A stretch of 64,000 nt of DNA from Prorocentrum cordatum (GCA_963575745.1 CAUYUJ010020610.1:1-64000); one strand, 5' to 3'; positions 41,043 to 52,801 are shown, numbered from the stretch's first letter. Notes: generated from the sequence alone by a model not told the origin. Numbers and translations: made by a program.

Positions 41043-44000
41043 AAACGCCCACGGCGAGTTCCCCTTCCAGGACGGGGACAAGAACCAGGGCTTCAAGCCC
41101 TAAAGGCGAGCTTACTACGTCAGGCCAGGATAATCATGTCCACGCACGAGGCGTCAGAGGCACTTGGTCAAAAGGACAGCCCCCAAATCGTCCTCCTGGT
41201 CATCGACGAGGCCGGACAAGCCACTGAGCTCCACGCGCTCATGTCCATGGTAAATCTGATTAACAGCGGAGGGACCGTGGTCCTCGTCGGAGACCCAACC
41301 AGCTGCCCCCCACAGTGCTCTCCAAACTGGCGAGCGAACTAGGGCTCTGCGTCAGCATCTTCGACAGGATGTTCCACGCACTCCGCGGCCAGGAGTCTTC
41401 AGTAGTCCACCTTCCAATCTGCTATCGGATGCATCCGCAGCTACTCGCTTTCCCGAACGCAGCCTACTACGGGAAAGGCATGAAGTCCGGCATCCTGGAC
41501 CCGCCCAGAGAGCGGCCAATAGTTGAGGGCATCCCCTGGAGAGACATTCGCGCGTGGGAACCTGGACGACTGGCAAAGCTGGCTACACTCACCGGTTCCG
41601 ACGAAAGTGACCTCCGCGCCACCCTCGAGCCCCTGGACCCGCCGCTGGGCCCAGACAAGCACCGTGTCCTAATGGTGCACACACCCTCCTGGGAGGTCAC
41701 CTCCGAGCTACAACCAGGCTTTGCCAATCTTCCGGAGGCGGCCCAAGCCGTGGATATTGTGCGTGCCCTGCAACCGGAGCTCCACAAGGGCACCACTGTC
41801 AGAATCGTGGTCGGCTACCAGCTCCAGACGGCCATTCTCATGGACGGATGGCCGCAGGGTCCTCGTCACCTCACCGGCGTTCTGCGTAACGCCAGAGGTG
41901 GCGCCAAAGGGCAGCCCGGCAAGGGGAAAGACGGTCCTGGACGCGCTGGTCAGGATAATCTTGGCCCTGGACAACCCCCCCAAGGCCACAGGGTGGACAC
42001 CCACCGCTGGCAACAGGTGTTCCGGGAAGACGACAATGCTAACACTGCCATCAGCTCTAACTTCCCTGGACTACGTCAGGTGGCGGGTGAGCACATGAGC
42101 ACTGGGGCTCTCGAACTCACGACAATCGACTCCAGCCAGGGAGGTGAGGCGGACATCGTAATAGTGCTAACTACCCGGAGCAACGGCAGCTACAACTTGG
42201 GTTTCGTCGACGACGCCAAGCGCCTGAACGTGGCAATCACCAGGGCCAAGCGGAATATCCTGATCTTGGGAGACGGTCGCATGTTCGCCAACGCCACATG
42301 GTCGCAGCTTCGCGTGCTCTCAGAGCACGGGAGACTGACTCGCCTCTGGGTCCAGTTTCGTGGCAGCACCCCCGTGGGCCGCAGGCTCTCCCTGACAATT
42401 GACGACAGCTTCGACCCGCTCCAGGACCTTGCCGCGTGGATTCCCTCGCCCCCTGCCTGGGGCAGTGTCGCAAAGGGGGAGAGCGGACAGAACGAGCTGG
42501 ACGTCGCCCAGAAGAAAGCGCGCGATGCCCAGGCCACCTGCTTCGCCGAGCGGTTCAATGCACCCCTGGAAGAAAGCTTTGATTTGGACACCCTGGGCAA
42601 GCTAATCTCGGGAGGGCTCCACGATATCCTCTCGACGCCGGCCTTCCACGCGCTCATCTACCTTATGTCCGGGCTGCACCCCCACGAGTTCACGTTAGCC
42701 AACACACCGCGGCAGCCGGGCATGCTTGACCGCAAGGCTTGGTCGCACCTGGTGTTCTTGTTTGACATGTCTCTCGGGCTCGACGCGACCAATCTAGTCT
42801 TCAACACGCTATGGGCAGCAATGGTCTGGTCGCTCGGCCTAGGCACCCCCTGGAGGGATGCGGGCTACGCCATTCCCGACGACTCCCTTCCCCCGTTGCC
42901 TCGCGCCAGCGGAGACATCATCCGGGGGTGCGGCTCCTCGATGGAAGATTTCCGCCCGGGACTCTTAGACACTGACGGCCAGCCCATGGATTCCTGCAAG
43001 GCCCGCTCGCTTCTGGTGGTCATGATGCTGATGCTCCGTGAGCCGCGAGTGTTTCTATGGCCTTTCTCTCACGCAGAGCAGGCTGGGGACGTCATCGAAG
43101 CTATTCTGGGGTTCTGCGTACCCTGGCAAGAGGTCCACCAGGACTTCCGAAGCCGGTTCGCCAGCACCTGGAGCCTCACCCTGGAAGACTTGGCCGACCT
43201 GCACAGTCGCATCGAGGCAGTCCTACCACACATCTCCAGGCTCGTGGCTTTGGCCCATCACCACCCGGCTGCGCAGGAAGCCGGCTGCCCGCAGACCTGG
43301 AGCGAGATGGACAGACAAGACTTCCAGCTACAAGCGCCGATGATCGTTCTCGAACGGATCGCCCCGGCAGCAACTCTGACCTGCCTGGACACAGGCGACT
43401 GCTCAGTGTGTGTGTGTGTGCACTACACGTCGCACTGGCTGGTTCCGACGCCTCCCTCGGTCCCGACGACAGGGTTGCGGGCCTTTCCTACATCGGCGGC
43501 GGACTTGCCTTGTCCCAGACCGACCTCAATGCCCCCCCACCGCCGGCACCGGCCCCGGGCACCAGACTGGACCCTCCGTTCATCCCCGACGAAAGGCTCG
43601 CGCTTGAAAAGAAGAACAACAAATACACGTGCGACAGTTGCGGGAAGGACCACCTGACTACCACTGAAGGTACCTGGATCTCCGACAGCACGCGCCAGAT
43701 GGTCGCTCAGAATAGGCCTCAGGCGTACATCCACGGCGCCAACATGGGCTGTTACTGCGCCGGCTGCTGGATACGGAACCTCGAGGACAATGGCTTCCCT
43801 ACGCCTGCCGGAACGAAGCTCGCCGACAGAATCAGGGAACATGAGCAGCAGATATCGGGGACCGGCAACGACAGAGCGAGTGCCCTCCCTTCCCTGGGAC
43901 TCCTTCCGCTCGGCTACGGCTGCAGCCCCCTGGCGGACACGAGGCAGTTAGATGACCTCCTCATGGAACCGACGGGCATGAAGATCCCCGAGGGTGCCAA

Positions 44001-45593
44001 TACCACCATTCCGGTCCTCCGGATCCGGGACGACCGCTTCGGCATCAAAGCCGCTCAAACGCGGACCTACTCCGCGCGGTGCGACACCTGCCCCCAGGGG
44101 GCACCGCTCCTGGTCTGGGACCCCGGCTCTCCGCCGCTGGGGTGCTTCATATGGAAGCCGGCTGAAGACATAGGAGCTCCCGAGCAACATGGGCTGCCCC
44201 CCATCGATAAGCGTGCCCTGGCCTGGTGGGGGCGCCAATGGAACGCTACTTGGTGCTGCCGGCGCTGTCTGGTCCCGATTTGGAACATAGGCCCGGCCGC
44301 CCTGGACCACATCCTGGATCGCGACTTCAGGCCGATGTATCCAGACGAACCTCCGGCCCTTCCCCCGCTCAGCAGCCAGATTGGGTTCGAGGCACCTGAG
44401 GACATCGTGGATTCCCTCCCGTGGCTTGGCGAGGACGCCAAGGCCCAGGACCAATGCACCAAGGTCAGAGCAAGCAATCCCCCTGGACCCAGCCCCACAA
44501 GCAGCTCTGGCGCGGCGCCAGAGATCACCTCCCTGGCAGGGTCCCTGACATCTGGTGCGTGTTCTGGTGGCGACGACAGGCCAGATACTCCCATGGCGGC
44601 CGACACAGACAGGTCTCAGGGTTCAGCGGACGACTCACGCATGGGCCACCATGACCCGCCCGACGACGACAGCGGTGAAGGCGCGGAAGACGGGCTCCCC
44701 CTTCACAAGATGGAGCCCGACTACGAAGAGGATGGACCCGCCCGTCCTCCCGCGCCTTCCGAGTCGGCCCAGGAGGGTGATGAGAATCGCTCAGGCGGAG
44801 ATGGCCCACAGCGTAGCCCGTCGGCGGGCAGCTCTGACACCAGCCGCGAGGATACCGCGACTTCAGTCGCAGAAGGCACGCCCTACGCCGATCGCAGGAG
44901 GGCTCCAGCTCGAAACCCCGCGAGGCACGAGAGGACCAGCGACGGTGGCACCTCGCGGTACGAGCGCTTTCCCGCGCCCACCCCGACGCCCCCTGAGCGG
45001 AGGACGCATTACTCTCGCCATACTGGCTCTTCGGAGCAGGACGCACTCAACATGCTGTCCTGCCCTGATGGAGGCGGCCCAATGACAAAGTCAGGCTGGG
45101 CACCGTCGAACTCGAGCGCCCCGACGAGACACCAGCCAGTTGCAGATCCAGGCTTCAGTCGCAGCTGGGAGCAGTCTTTTGCGCACTGTGGACAGCGAAC
45201 ACGCAGCGTACCCTGCCCCCTGGATGGAGGGCGCCCAAGTCCGACCCGAAACTACACATGCCCGCGGATATCATCAACTTCCTAGAGGCCTGGAAGGACT
45301 GCGGGTACGACGCCTACGAGATGGACAGGAGACTGGGCTATGGTATCGACTGGAACAAGATACGAGCCAACTACCTGCGTCACTCCCAGACAGACGACTG
45401 GAGCAAAGGCGGCTATCGCCACACGGGCTGGCGCGACCGTGCGACAAGTTCCTGGGACACCTGGAGCAGTTGGCAGGGCGAGTGGCGCGACGGATGGCGT
45501 GAGGATCACTGGCAGGCGGGTGGCAAGCGCGGCGGAGGCTACCCTGATGATCGGGATGATCGAGATGAAAAGAGACTCCGCTGGAGAGACTGA
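41043..45593 (+). pseudogene. UPF1-like SF1 helicase, second part, and Cys-rich C-terminal region
   Basis: It continues the 36531-37799 exon. Motif II DEAG is at 41205-41216, in an STHEASEALG...VLLVIDEAGQATE context. Motif III (GDP.QLPP) is broken by a one-base loss near 41293-41301, and coding moves to the next frame. That frame carries ICYRMHP (about 41420), motif V SSQGGEADIVI (about 42130) and motif VI NVAITRAKRNILI (about 42229). After about 350 further residues the frame shifts again in a (TG)n run (43407-43420). The frame to 45285 then has two Cys clusters (CDSC...CYCAGC, about 43630-43770; CDTC...WCCRRC, about 44080-44270) and a disordered tail. The last frame (to TGA 45591) is Arg/Trp/Asp-rich. 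A UPF1-like RNA or DNA helicase role is family knowledge; the breaks argue for a pseudogene or assembly indels. Confidence 0.78.
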
Positions 45594-47110
45594 ACTCCCT
45601 CTCTGCCCTCACCGCCCCCCAGTGCCCGCCCCACCGCCTGCGCTTCACAACGCACCACCGCTGCCCTCTGCCGCCCTTTCCCTCAACCTGGGGCAGCCCT
45701 GCCCCCCTCCCCTGAGCGGCACCCTCTCTCACCCGTGGCCTTGGGGTGCCGTTCGGTAATACCGTCTGCTCCGTGCGTGACACCACGCATCCTGCAAACC
45801 ACTTGCCACTGGCATCACTGCCTTTCTCCACCGGTGGCCGACGCCCTCTTGTCACTCGGCTCCTCTCCCCCCGCCATGTTTCGCTTCCTGAATCCCAGCA
45901 GACGCTGCCCAGGCCGCGCCGCTGGCCCCTAATCGCGGCGCTCTGCCGCCCTCCGCCCGATGCGCGCACCTGCTGCCTTTGGATCCAGGTGCGCGCTTCG
46001 GCAATGCCGTCCACCGCCTTTCCGATTCGCGGCCTCAGGCCCTACTGTAGCTGTCTCACCGCCAGGCCTTCCTGGCCTGTCAGTGGGCCACGGCCGCCTG
46101 CCCACTGGCTTCCCCCTGGACTTTCTAACCGAACGATCGGCCTTCCGCCGTCACCCTGGACCTTTCAAACAAGAAGGACGGCCTTCCGCCGTCACCCTGG
46201 ATCCGTTGGCTCTGTGGGACACGTCTCGGGTACAAGACGTCCTCGCCCCTCTGTGCTAGACAACTCGGTTGGGTATCGCTGGGCCACCTTTGATGTGCAC
46301 ACTCCTAGGGGTCTGCCGTGTATCGCGCTCTTCCACCCCTTCCACTCGTCGGATCTGGGCTGTCGCATCTCAGGTGTGGATGTTCTGTCTTGTCATCATT
46401 CTCCACACCCTGGATGCGCTTCTTGCGTTGCGACTGGTTCGCCGTCTGCTTCTCAGTTGGTCCTTGTCCCCGGTCAGCCTGTGGCACCCTTCAGGCCCCA
46501 TGGATCGGCGCCCTCTGGACTCCCATTGCTGGACGGCTTCCTACCGCGACCTTGGATCAGTGGCCTTGTGGGATTTGCCCGGGTATACACGGTCTCGCTC
46601 CGCCTGTGCTCTCCGTCTCTTTGGACTGCACTGTGACACTGTGTTGTGCACACGCCGCGTTTCGACGGGAGCGTGCATCAGGTGCCCTTCCACCCGTTGG
46701 GTCTGGGCCGATACGTCGTGGCGTGGTAGTCTTCTCGGATCATGGATACACCTTGATGTCGCTGACGCCGCGGCTCGCTGCCGCCGTCGGGATCCTCGTT
46801 GGACTTACCACCCCGACCTCTGTGCTACCCGACAGGCTGGGGCTGGCGTCCTCGGTCGTTCCCTTGTCCGCCTTTGGACGTTGGAGCGTTTTCGCGCCAT
46901 TTTGGCTGCGCTAGGTGGTCTCGGTGCCTACCTCAGGCCTGTTGGACGCACCTGCATGCCCGTTCAGGGGCTGTCATGGCACCTGGATTGCATCGTCTTC
47001 GCCTCCCTGGACGCTGTCGTGGGCCGCCTGATCCGCTGCCTGCGCGCGTTAGGTAATTTAGTCGCGTCCGCGGCCCGTTCGCGACCTTCCGCCGCTGGCG
47101 CTTCCGCCTG
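45594..47110. other. Region after the helicase, leader-like, no supported gene
   Basis: T/C-rich, CCTGGA-rich DNA with long frames lacking domains. It contains two CTTCCGCCGTCACCCTGGA motifs like those at 166-443, so it may be a 3' region of the helicase unit or a fragment of a related element's leader. Ends at a (TA)n tract. Confidence 0.45.
46138..46201 (+). repeat. Paired CTTCCGCCGTCACCCTGGA motifs
   Basis: Copies at 46142-46160 and 46183-46201, 41 bp apart. Each differs by two or three bases from the motif at 170-188 and 425-443. Confidence 0.8.
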
Positions 47111-47116
47111 CGGCTG

Positions 47117-47176
<60 letters not shown>

Positions 47177-47200
47177 TATGTATATATATATATATATAAG
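47117..47200. repeat. (TA)n microsatellite
   Basis: About 80 bp of TA dinucleotide with few interruptions. It marks the boundary between the helicase-side DNA and the next repeat family. Confidence 0.95.
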
Positions 47201-47229
47201 TATCCCCACCAGCCCATCCATAATTGGTT

Positions 47230-48003
47230 GCCAGTGTTCTTGAGGCCTCTTGGGGGCTATCTTAAGCCATGCTCGGCTAGAGGCTGTCGGAGGCTATCTT
47301 GAGCCATGCTCCGCTATCTTGGGCAATCTTGAGGCTGCCTTGAGGCCTCTTGGAGGTCTGTCGGAGGCTATATTGAGCCATGCTTGGCTATTTGAGGCCA
47401 TTTTGAAAACCATAGTTGCTCATCTAGGGCTCTCTTGGAGCTATATTGGGCCACACAGGGCGGGGTGGAGGGTCTTTGGGGAGAGGCTGGGATGCCTCTT
47501 GGGGTCATCTTGGACCCCATGGTTCAAAACGAGGAGGTCCCTCAATTAGCATCGCCCCCTCGGAGGCTCTCAAACGGCATCCCGGTGCCATCTTGGAGCG
47601 CTCTTGGGCGCCTCTTGGACGATCTTGGGGCAGTCGTCGGCCTTTTCGGGCCCTTCTTAAGGCCTCGTTTGGGCCACCTTGGGGCCATCTTGAGGCTTCC
47701 AAAGCCAATCGGAAGCGAAAAGGCGGTAACGCCAAGAACGTTGATGTCCTATGGCTTTTGAAAGGGTTGGGCATCTTGGAGGGCGCCGTGGAGGGCTCGG
47801 AGGGCACTTGGATCCGTCTTGGGGCTGGCTTGGGGCCTCTTGGGGGTATGTCGGAGGCTATCTTGACCCATCTTGAAAACGCATGGGCCATCTTGGAGGG
47901 CATCTTGCGACTTGAAGGCCCTCTTGGAGCCTTCTTGGGCCATCTTGGGCCTTCTTCGGCCTCTTGGAGCCTTCTTGGGTCTTCTTGGGCCATCTTGGGG
48001 GAG
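47230..48003. repeat. CTTGGGCC/CTTGGAGG ~10-bp repeat block A
   Basis: Degenerate units such as GGGCCATCTT and GGAGGCTATCTT. The internal part at about 47440-47590 (ending in CAATTAGCATCGCCCCCTCG) matches block B at 54725-54860 nearly base for base, and the tail (GGAGGGCGCCGTGGAGGGCT) matches too. Frames inside are artefacts. Confidence 0.85.
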
Positions 48004-48298
48004 GGGTAAGCCCAGAGGGCTGGTGTGATTTTCCCTCACCCAGTGGGGTCCCCTACAGAGCGGTTGCTGATGGCGGCGAGTATGCCGCGAAACGCCTCCT
48101 AACACTGGCCCGCCGATTGAGACTGAGAGTCGCAGAGTTCCCGACGCGACGCTAGAGACCTGAACTTAAAGTGGCAGGGTAGCTGTACACAAGAGGCGTG
48201 TTAGCTCAAGTACCCCAACTGAGTCGAGCCTCGATGTAAACCATCGCACGTGTACATACCCGGACTTAAACGGAACTGCTCGCCCCCAGCGAAAGTTC

Positions 48299-48570
48299 TC
48301 ACGCTTTCTTCTTCTTCGAAGAATGCTTGTCCCAGAAGGTGGCTCCGTCGCCATACGCCTTGCTGCAAACTGCCTTGATCTGATCATCCGTGCAACCCTT
48401 GGCAATCGCGAGCCTCTTCGCAATGCCGTAGATCCAGCTAGCAAAACTGTTTTTGCTGCGCTCCCCGGTGTTCCCCTTGCGGAGCTCGGCTGACTAATCT
48501 ACCTTCACGATCTTGCCTGTGCGGTGCCCCCAAGGCTGAAGACCACCCCAATGACCATCTGCCAGGAACA
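48299..48570 (-). pseudogene. Terminal exon of a minus-strand gene, with one in-frame TAG
   Basis: Reading on the minus strand, a frame begins near 48570 after CTGGCAG and runs FLADGHWGG ... GHRTGKIVKVD. It meets TAG at 48496-48494, continues in the same frame through SAELRKGNTGERSKNSF and WIYGIAKRLAIAKGCTDDQ, and ends KKKKA with TGA at 48301-48299. The coding quality is the same on both sides of the TAG, so a recent nonsense change or an error is likely. The lysine-rich end looks like a natural C terminus. Family unknown. Join to the exon at 49198 is plausible, but the phase did not fit with the acceptor I chose, so another exon may intervene. Confidence 0.55.
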
Positions 48571-48697
48571 CACACACACACACACACACCAAGGGCAACC
48601 GAATCATGGGCCACGAAAGCGAACGCCGTGGCGTTAGTCCACAGGTAGCCACAGGCCACATCAGCAAGGGACGGGGGAGGAATGACGAGGAGAGGGA

Positions 48698-48762
48698 CGA
48701 CGACGACGACGATTGAGACTACAACAACCTTTTGTTGTATAGCTTCGCTGGTAGAGGAGAGG

Positions 48763-48809
<47 letters not shown>

Positions 48810-48810
48810 A
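48698..48810. repeat. (GAC)n trinucleotide repeat
   Basis: GACGAC runs at 48698-48715 and 48763-48808. On the minus strand they read as poly-Ser or poly-Val. Confidence 0.9.
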
Positions 48811-48952
48811 TCCACGGTTTCCCCTTCCGACCCCCAAGCGGAGCTCAAACATGTTAAAACAAAAAATGCCAGTTGTTTCCATGGGTTCGGGGGGAGGGGC
48901 TCGGGGGGAGATGGCATTCACATGTTGTTTTTACCCCATTGGGGCGCCTTCA

Positions 48953-49090
48953 GTGGCCTTGGGGCTGGCCTTGGCGCTCGCCTTGGCCTTGGGGCTGACC
49001 TTGGCCTTAGCCTTGGCCGTGGGGCTGGCCTTGGCCTTAGCCTTGGCCTTCCCCTTGGCCTCGGGGCTGGCCTTGGCGCTGGCGCCCTTC
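48953..49090. repeat. CTTGGC hexamer repeats
   Basis: Alternating CTTGGC, CTTGGG and CTTAGC units; reads Leu-Ala on plus and Gly/Gln-rich on minus. Confidence 0.85.
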
Positions 49091-49197
49091 CCCACGGCCG
49101 CGGCCGTCATCCTGCTGAGACTCGCGCCAAGTCGTAGGAGGGGGAGGGGGAGAAGGAGGAGGAGGACGAGGAGGGTGAGGAGTGTGATTTTGTGAAC

Positions 49198-49864
49198 CCA
49201 TGCGTCCTCCGTCCGAGCTCCATGGCCAAGTCGACGGGCGCTCCTGTTGGAACGAGGGCAGCACCCTCGACAGCAGCACCCTCGACAGCAGCAGCGACAG
49301 GAGTTGTAGCCTCCTCATCTCCCTCGGGGCGACGATCCTCCAGAGCAGGGGTCCCCATGTCGGGCCCCTCAGGCGGGCCCGACGACAGCTGCATGAGCTC
49401 ACGGACGGTGGTCGGGTGCCCTGAAACGGTTGGCTGGCCATGCCCCTTCGGCTTGAAGTTCATAAGGTAGATCTCAGGGCTCTGGGGCCTGGTGCCAGCA
49501 AAGCCAAGCTGCTGGACCATGGTCTGCACGCACAGCTGCGCCATCTGAGCCATGCACTCCTCAGGGCGCATGGTGGTGCGACTGCCCATCGCCGTCGGAT
49601 GCGCTGCGAAAGCTGGGTGGGCGGCATGCCCATGCATGATCGGCCTCAAGCTGGCGTGGGTGGTCCTGCATCCCATTCCAGGTGGGGTGCTTATGCTGAT
49701 GGGCGGCGCCACGGGCAAAGCGCCCTCGTATGCGAACTCGATCAGTGCTTGCGGAAGGCTCGACTGCACCGTGTATTTGATGATGTGCGGGTGCCAGTGT
49801 TTCGTCGGGCGATCCATGTCCTTGATGATGCTCTGGATCTTCTTCATATGGTCCCTCATCTCCT
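49198..49864 (-). CDS. Internal exon of a minus-strand gene of unknown function
   Basis: Starts after GTCCCCAG (acceptor ending at 49865) with EEMRDHMKKIQSIIKDMD and ends at GCATGG before GTTCAC (donor at 49197). About 222 codons. It has an alpha-helical start, a Met/His/Ala-rich middle (many HAAHP-like words), then GHGQPTVSGHP, an acidic stretch and Val/Ala/Glu repeats. The phase agrees with the upstream exon (80-nt GT-AG intron 49865-49944). No known domain. Confidence 0.6.
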
Positions 49865-49944
49865 CTGGGGACTGCTGATGCGCGTCGCTCCAAGTCGTCG
49901 CAGTGCTGCTGGGCGCGGGCGCCCGTGCGCCCGTCGACCGTTAC

Positions 49945-50200
49945 CAGACACAGCGTTTGCCAGAGCGTTGGCAATGTCCAGCTTCTGTTGGGCGGTCCAC
50001 GGGCCGCTGGCTACTTCGCTTGTGATGGTAGTGGCGCAGCTGAGCGTCAACCCCCGTGTGCTGGAAATTGCCGCCAGGATGGCGTTTGCTTGTGAAGTCA
50101 TCAATGAATCCCTAGACACACCAGCTCCAGACTGCGCGTTGATGAAGCACACGCGCTGTTGGATGCCCTGGACAATGCGATCGACGGGGCTCCCTGGCTG
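49945..50200 (-). CDS. Exon of the same minus-strand gene
   Basis: Contains PVDRIVQGIQQRVCFINAQ, then AILAAISSTRGLTLSCA and QQKLDIANALANAVS. It ends phase 1 before GTAACG (donor at 49944), which restores the frame of the next exon exactly. The 5' limit is not fixed: an ATG lies near 50206 and CCAG acceptor candidates near 50235. Ala/Ser-rich and helical; family unknown. Confidence 0.55.
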
Positions 50201-50693
50201 CATCGTGCCGAGAAGCAACGGTGAGGTGCACCTGGCAAGATACGCAAGGCTGGGCTTGATTCAGCAAATGCTTATCCCAAAAGAGGGAGAACGATAGAGA
50301 GAGATCTAGGGAGATAGGGTACCCGCTTGGTCGGACTACCGACGCGAGGACGACGGCAAGCTCTGGGAATAAGGAGGGATCAAGGGGGATCATCAGGGGG
50401 AACACGACTACGATGACGAAGAGGAGGATGCGGATGCGGAGGAGAAGGATGATCTGGGCAAGGCTGAAGAGGGGGAGGAGGGCGATGAGCGAGACAGGGA
50501 ATAGGGAACGGGCGAGGAGATTGACAGGAGGATCAGACCAGAAAGCTGCTCTTGAATCGAACCGAGTCTAGAGTAGAAATCACAAAAAAGCCATGTGTAA
50601 ATCACAATTTGCCAGCCCACGAAGCCGCCCCCAGGAGGCATCAACCTTGCGAACTTGACCACGAAACGACACTTACGCCAGTCAAGCATGTTG

Positions 50694-51017
50694 GTGCGAA
50701 CTCTCCAGCGGCAGTTCGCACACTGTGTGCGAACTCTCCAGCGACAGTTCGCACACTATGTGCGAACTCTCCAGCGGCAGTTCGCACACTACGGTCGAAC
50801 TCTCCAGCTGCACTTTGAACAGTTGCTCAAAGCGTTGGCCACGAGATCGAACCACAAGTATATGCCGACAATGATTGATGCACCAACGCGTCCGTTCAAA
50901 CTCCTCACAGATGCTTACAGCAGATGTTCAAACTCTCCAGCGGCAGTTCGCACTCTACGTGCGAACTCTCCAGCGGCAGTTCGCACGCTATGTGCGAACT
51001 TGCCCTGGAGAGTTCGA
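50694..51017. repeat. 33-bp hairpin minisatellite
   Basis: Units starting GTGCGAACTCTCCAGCGGC at 50694, 50727, 50760 and 50793, then 50926, 50959 and 50992. Each unit contains GTGCGAACT and its complement AGTTCGCAC around a 10-nt loop. The array ends with an inverted part-unit (CTGGAGAGTTCG, 51005-51016). There are no distinct spacers, so this is not a CRISPR. Confidence 0.9.
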
Positions 51018-51448
51018 ACCAACGCGGCTACGGCCCACAATCGTTCGATCTAGCTGCCGATGTGAGCTGAGGCAGCTCATTCCGTGACGTTGCCATTGGT
51101 GTGATCTCGGTTGTTCTTACCCATGTCTGCCCTACATTCGCACCGAAATCACTTTAGCGGGCCCTCTGGAACATTGCTATTCCATCGGTTGTGCTGGGGC
51201 AGATTGGCCTGGGCCACAGTGCATGCTGAGCGGGTCGACCTGCGAGGTCGATGCGAAGACTTAGTGTGTAGGGCGTTTTCGTGAGCACGTGTACCCCAGC
51301 ATGCATTCACAGTCGCACGCCTTGACGCTAGAAATCATACTCTATGCCCATCGGCGCGCTCGCACCGCAACCCTACCTAGCCAAGCACACCCCTTGGGAA
51401 CAGGCAAATCGAGCACGCAGCATGGGCGACTACAGCGCTGGCCACAGC
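51018..51448. other. Spacer, no gene seen
   Basis: Non-repetitive DNA between the 33-bp array and the next minus-strand exon. It is probably intronic or intergenic. Confidence 0.4.
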
Positions 51449-52035
51449 TCATTGATCGGCCTCCTGATCCTCCTCAGCATCGGCCGCCTGCTCGACCCCA
51501 GGCGCCGAGTGGTGGTGCAGCCTGAACTCCACCAGCACTTTCGCCATCTTCTCGACGCGGTTCTGAAGGTCGTCCCCAGGAGGGACACGCATGGATTTAG
51601 TCATCCATTTCTGCGCGTCGGCGTCGAAGTATTGCGTCCTGACCGCCGAACGGTGCTTGCACCAGCCCACCTCGGGAGCAACCATCATTGGCTCGAAGGC
51701 GGGCTCGAGGGGAGCCTTCGGCTTCTTCGTAAGGAGGAGCAGTGCGGTGGGTGCGCACTCGATCCACAGCTTGGATCGGTTGTTGGCTGTGGTCAGCACG
51801 CGGACACCGTAGACGTTGTCATCGTTGTCGGTGACGTGCACGGTGATGCTCCTGTCGATGTCGTCGACCATCTCCTTCCGAGGCCGCTTTGGAAGAGCCT
51901 CAAGCGTTTCCTGGTCAACCATTTCGCCACCCTGAGCCACCAACTGACACATCAAGCGCTCGGTCTCCACATTGCGAGCCTGGGTTACCACCTTCAACAT
52001 TGAGAAGTCGTGCGACACGTACACCGCACTCACAT
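51449..52035 (-). CDS. Exon of a minus-strand gene of unknown function
   Basis: A clean frame on the minus strand from a TATAG or GTGAG acceptor near 52028-52036 to TGA at 51451-51449. It reads SAVYVSHDFSMLKVVTQ, then ETLEALPKRPRKEMVDDI, and further on SITVHVTDNDDNVYGV and LTTANNRSKLWIECAPT, and ends in an acidic EEDQEADQ. It looks like a folded alpha/beta domain followed by a charged C terminus, so the TGA may be a true stop. No family recognised. The next exon upstream on the strand is probably 54215-54324. Confidence 0.55.
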
Positions 52036-52039
52036 CTAT

Positions 52040-52430
52040 ACCCCTGGGTGGGTGTATGTGCGGCCGTTTTTGCGCTGTCATGTGCGCGCATGTGCGCGGC
52101 ATGTGCCAGTCATGTGCCAGGCCTGCGCGGTCCTTCTTGGATGGACTTCCTACTGTGCACGTCGTGCCCGGGCATGTGCGGGGGCATGTGCGCTGTGTTT
52201 TGATGTATCCATCATACGCACACGCACGCACAGTCCGACGCACATGCGCGCACATGCCTGCACATGCGGGAGGTGTTCGAGAATCGCAGATCTGTCATCG
52301 GCACATGCACGCACATGCCTGTGCAACCTCTCTTCGGGAGGCCGCGCGGGCCCGCACATGCACGCACATGCGGTGAAGCGCGCGGGCGCACATGCGTGCA
52401 CATCCCAATGCACATGCACGCTCATGCCCT
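52040..52430. repeat. CATGTGCG / GCACATGC alternating purine-pyrimidine repeats
   Basis: Dense GCATGTGCGC and its complement GCACATGCAC words; the two orientations meet near 52210. The same word family returns at 53985-54160. Alternating purine-pyrimidine DNA of this kind can adopt Z-form. Confidence 0.8.
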
Positions 52431-52639
52431 AAGAGCTGTCTGGGACCACTGTGCCTCCAATGCCTCCTGGCCTTCGCAGAGCTAACCTGGGGCGTGCCAG
52501 GGCTTCCTGAAAAAGTTTGTTGTGCGTTTAGACTCGCCCGCTGCTGGCGGGGGCGGTTATTCGCCCGGTTCGTGAGCTGGCGGTGGCGCGCCCGCCTAAT
52601 AACATACTCCCCCGCGCGCCTTCTCAGTTCGGCCGGAGA

Positions 52640-52801
52640 AGCAGGGATGGGGGGGGGGAGGTGGAATGGGGGGGGGAGGAGGGGGGGGCGGAGGAGGCGG
52701 GCGCCCCCGGCCTCTGGCTAGCCTGCCTGTTCGGCTCGGCCAGAGGAGAAGGAGGAGGAGGAGGAGGAGGAGGAAGAGGAGGAGGAGGAGGAGGAGGAGG
52801 T
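52640..52801. repeat. G-rich and (GGA)n tracts
   Basis: GGGGGGAGG runs (52648-52690) and (GGA)n (52745-52800). Confidence 0.9.

Noticed and set aside
46896-46907. GCCATTTTGGCT, identical to the core of the dinoflagellate spliced leader
   Set aside because: Only the 12-bp inverted-repeat core matches; flanks do not, and no coding sequence follows.
45746-47243. Two long overlapping plus-strand frames
   Set aside because: Composition is T/C-rich with no domain, the frames overlap each other, and one ends in translated (TA)n.
50694-51017. CRISPR-like array of palindromic repeats
   Set aside because: Units are head-to-tail 33-bp copies without unique spacers, in a eukaryotic context.
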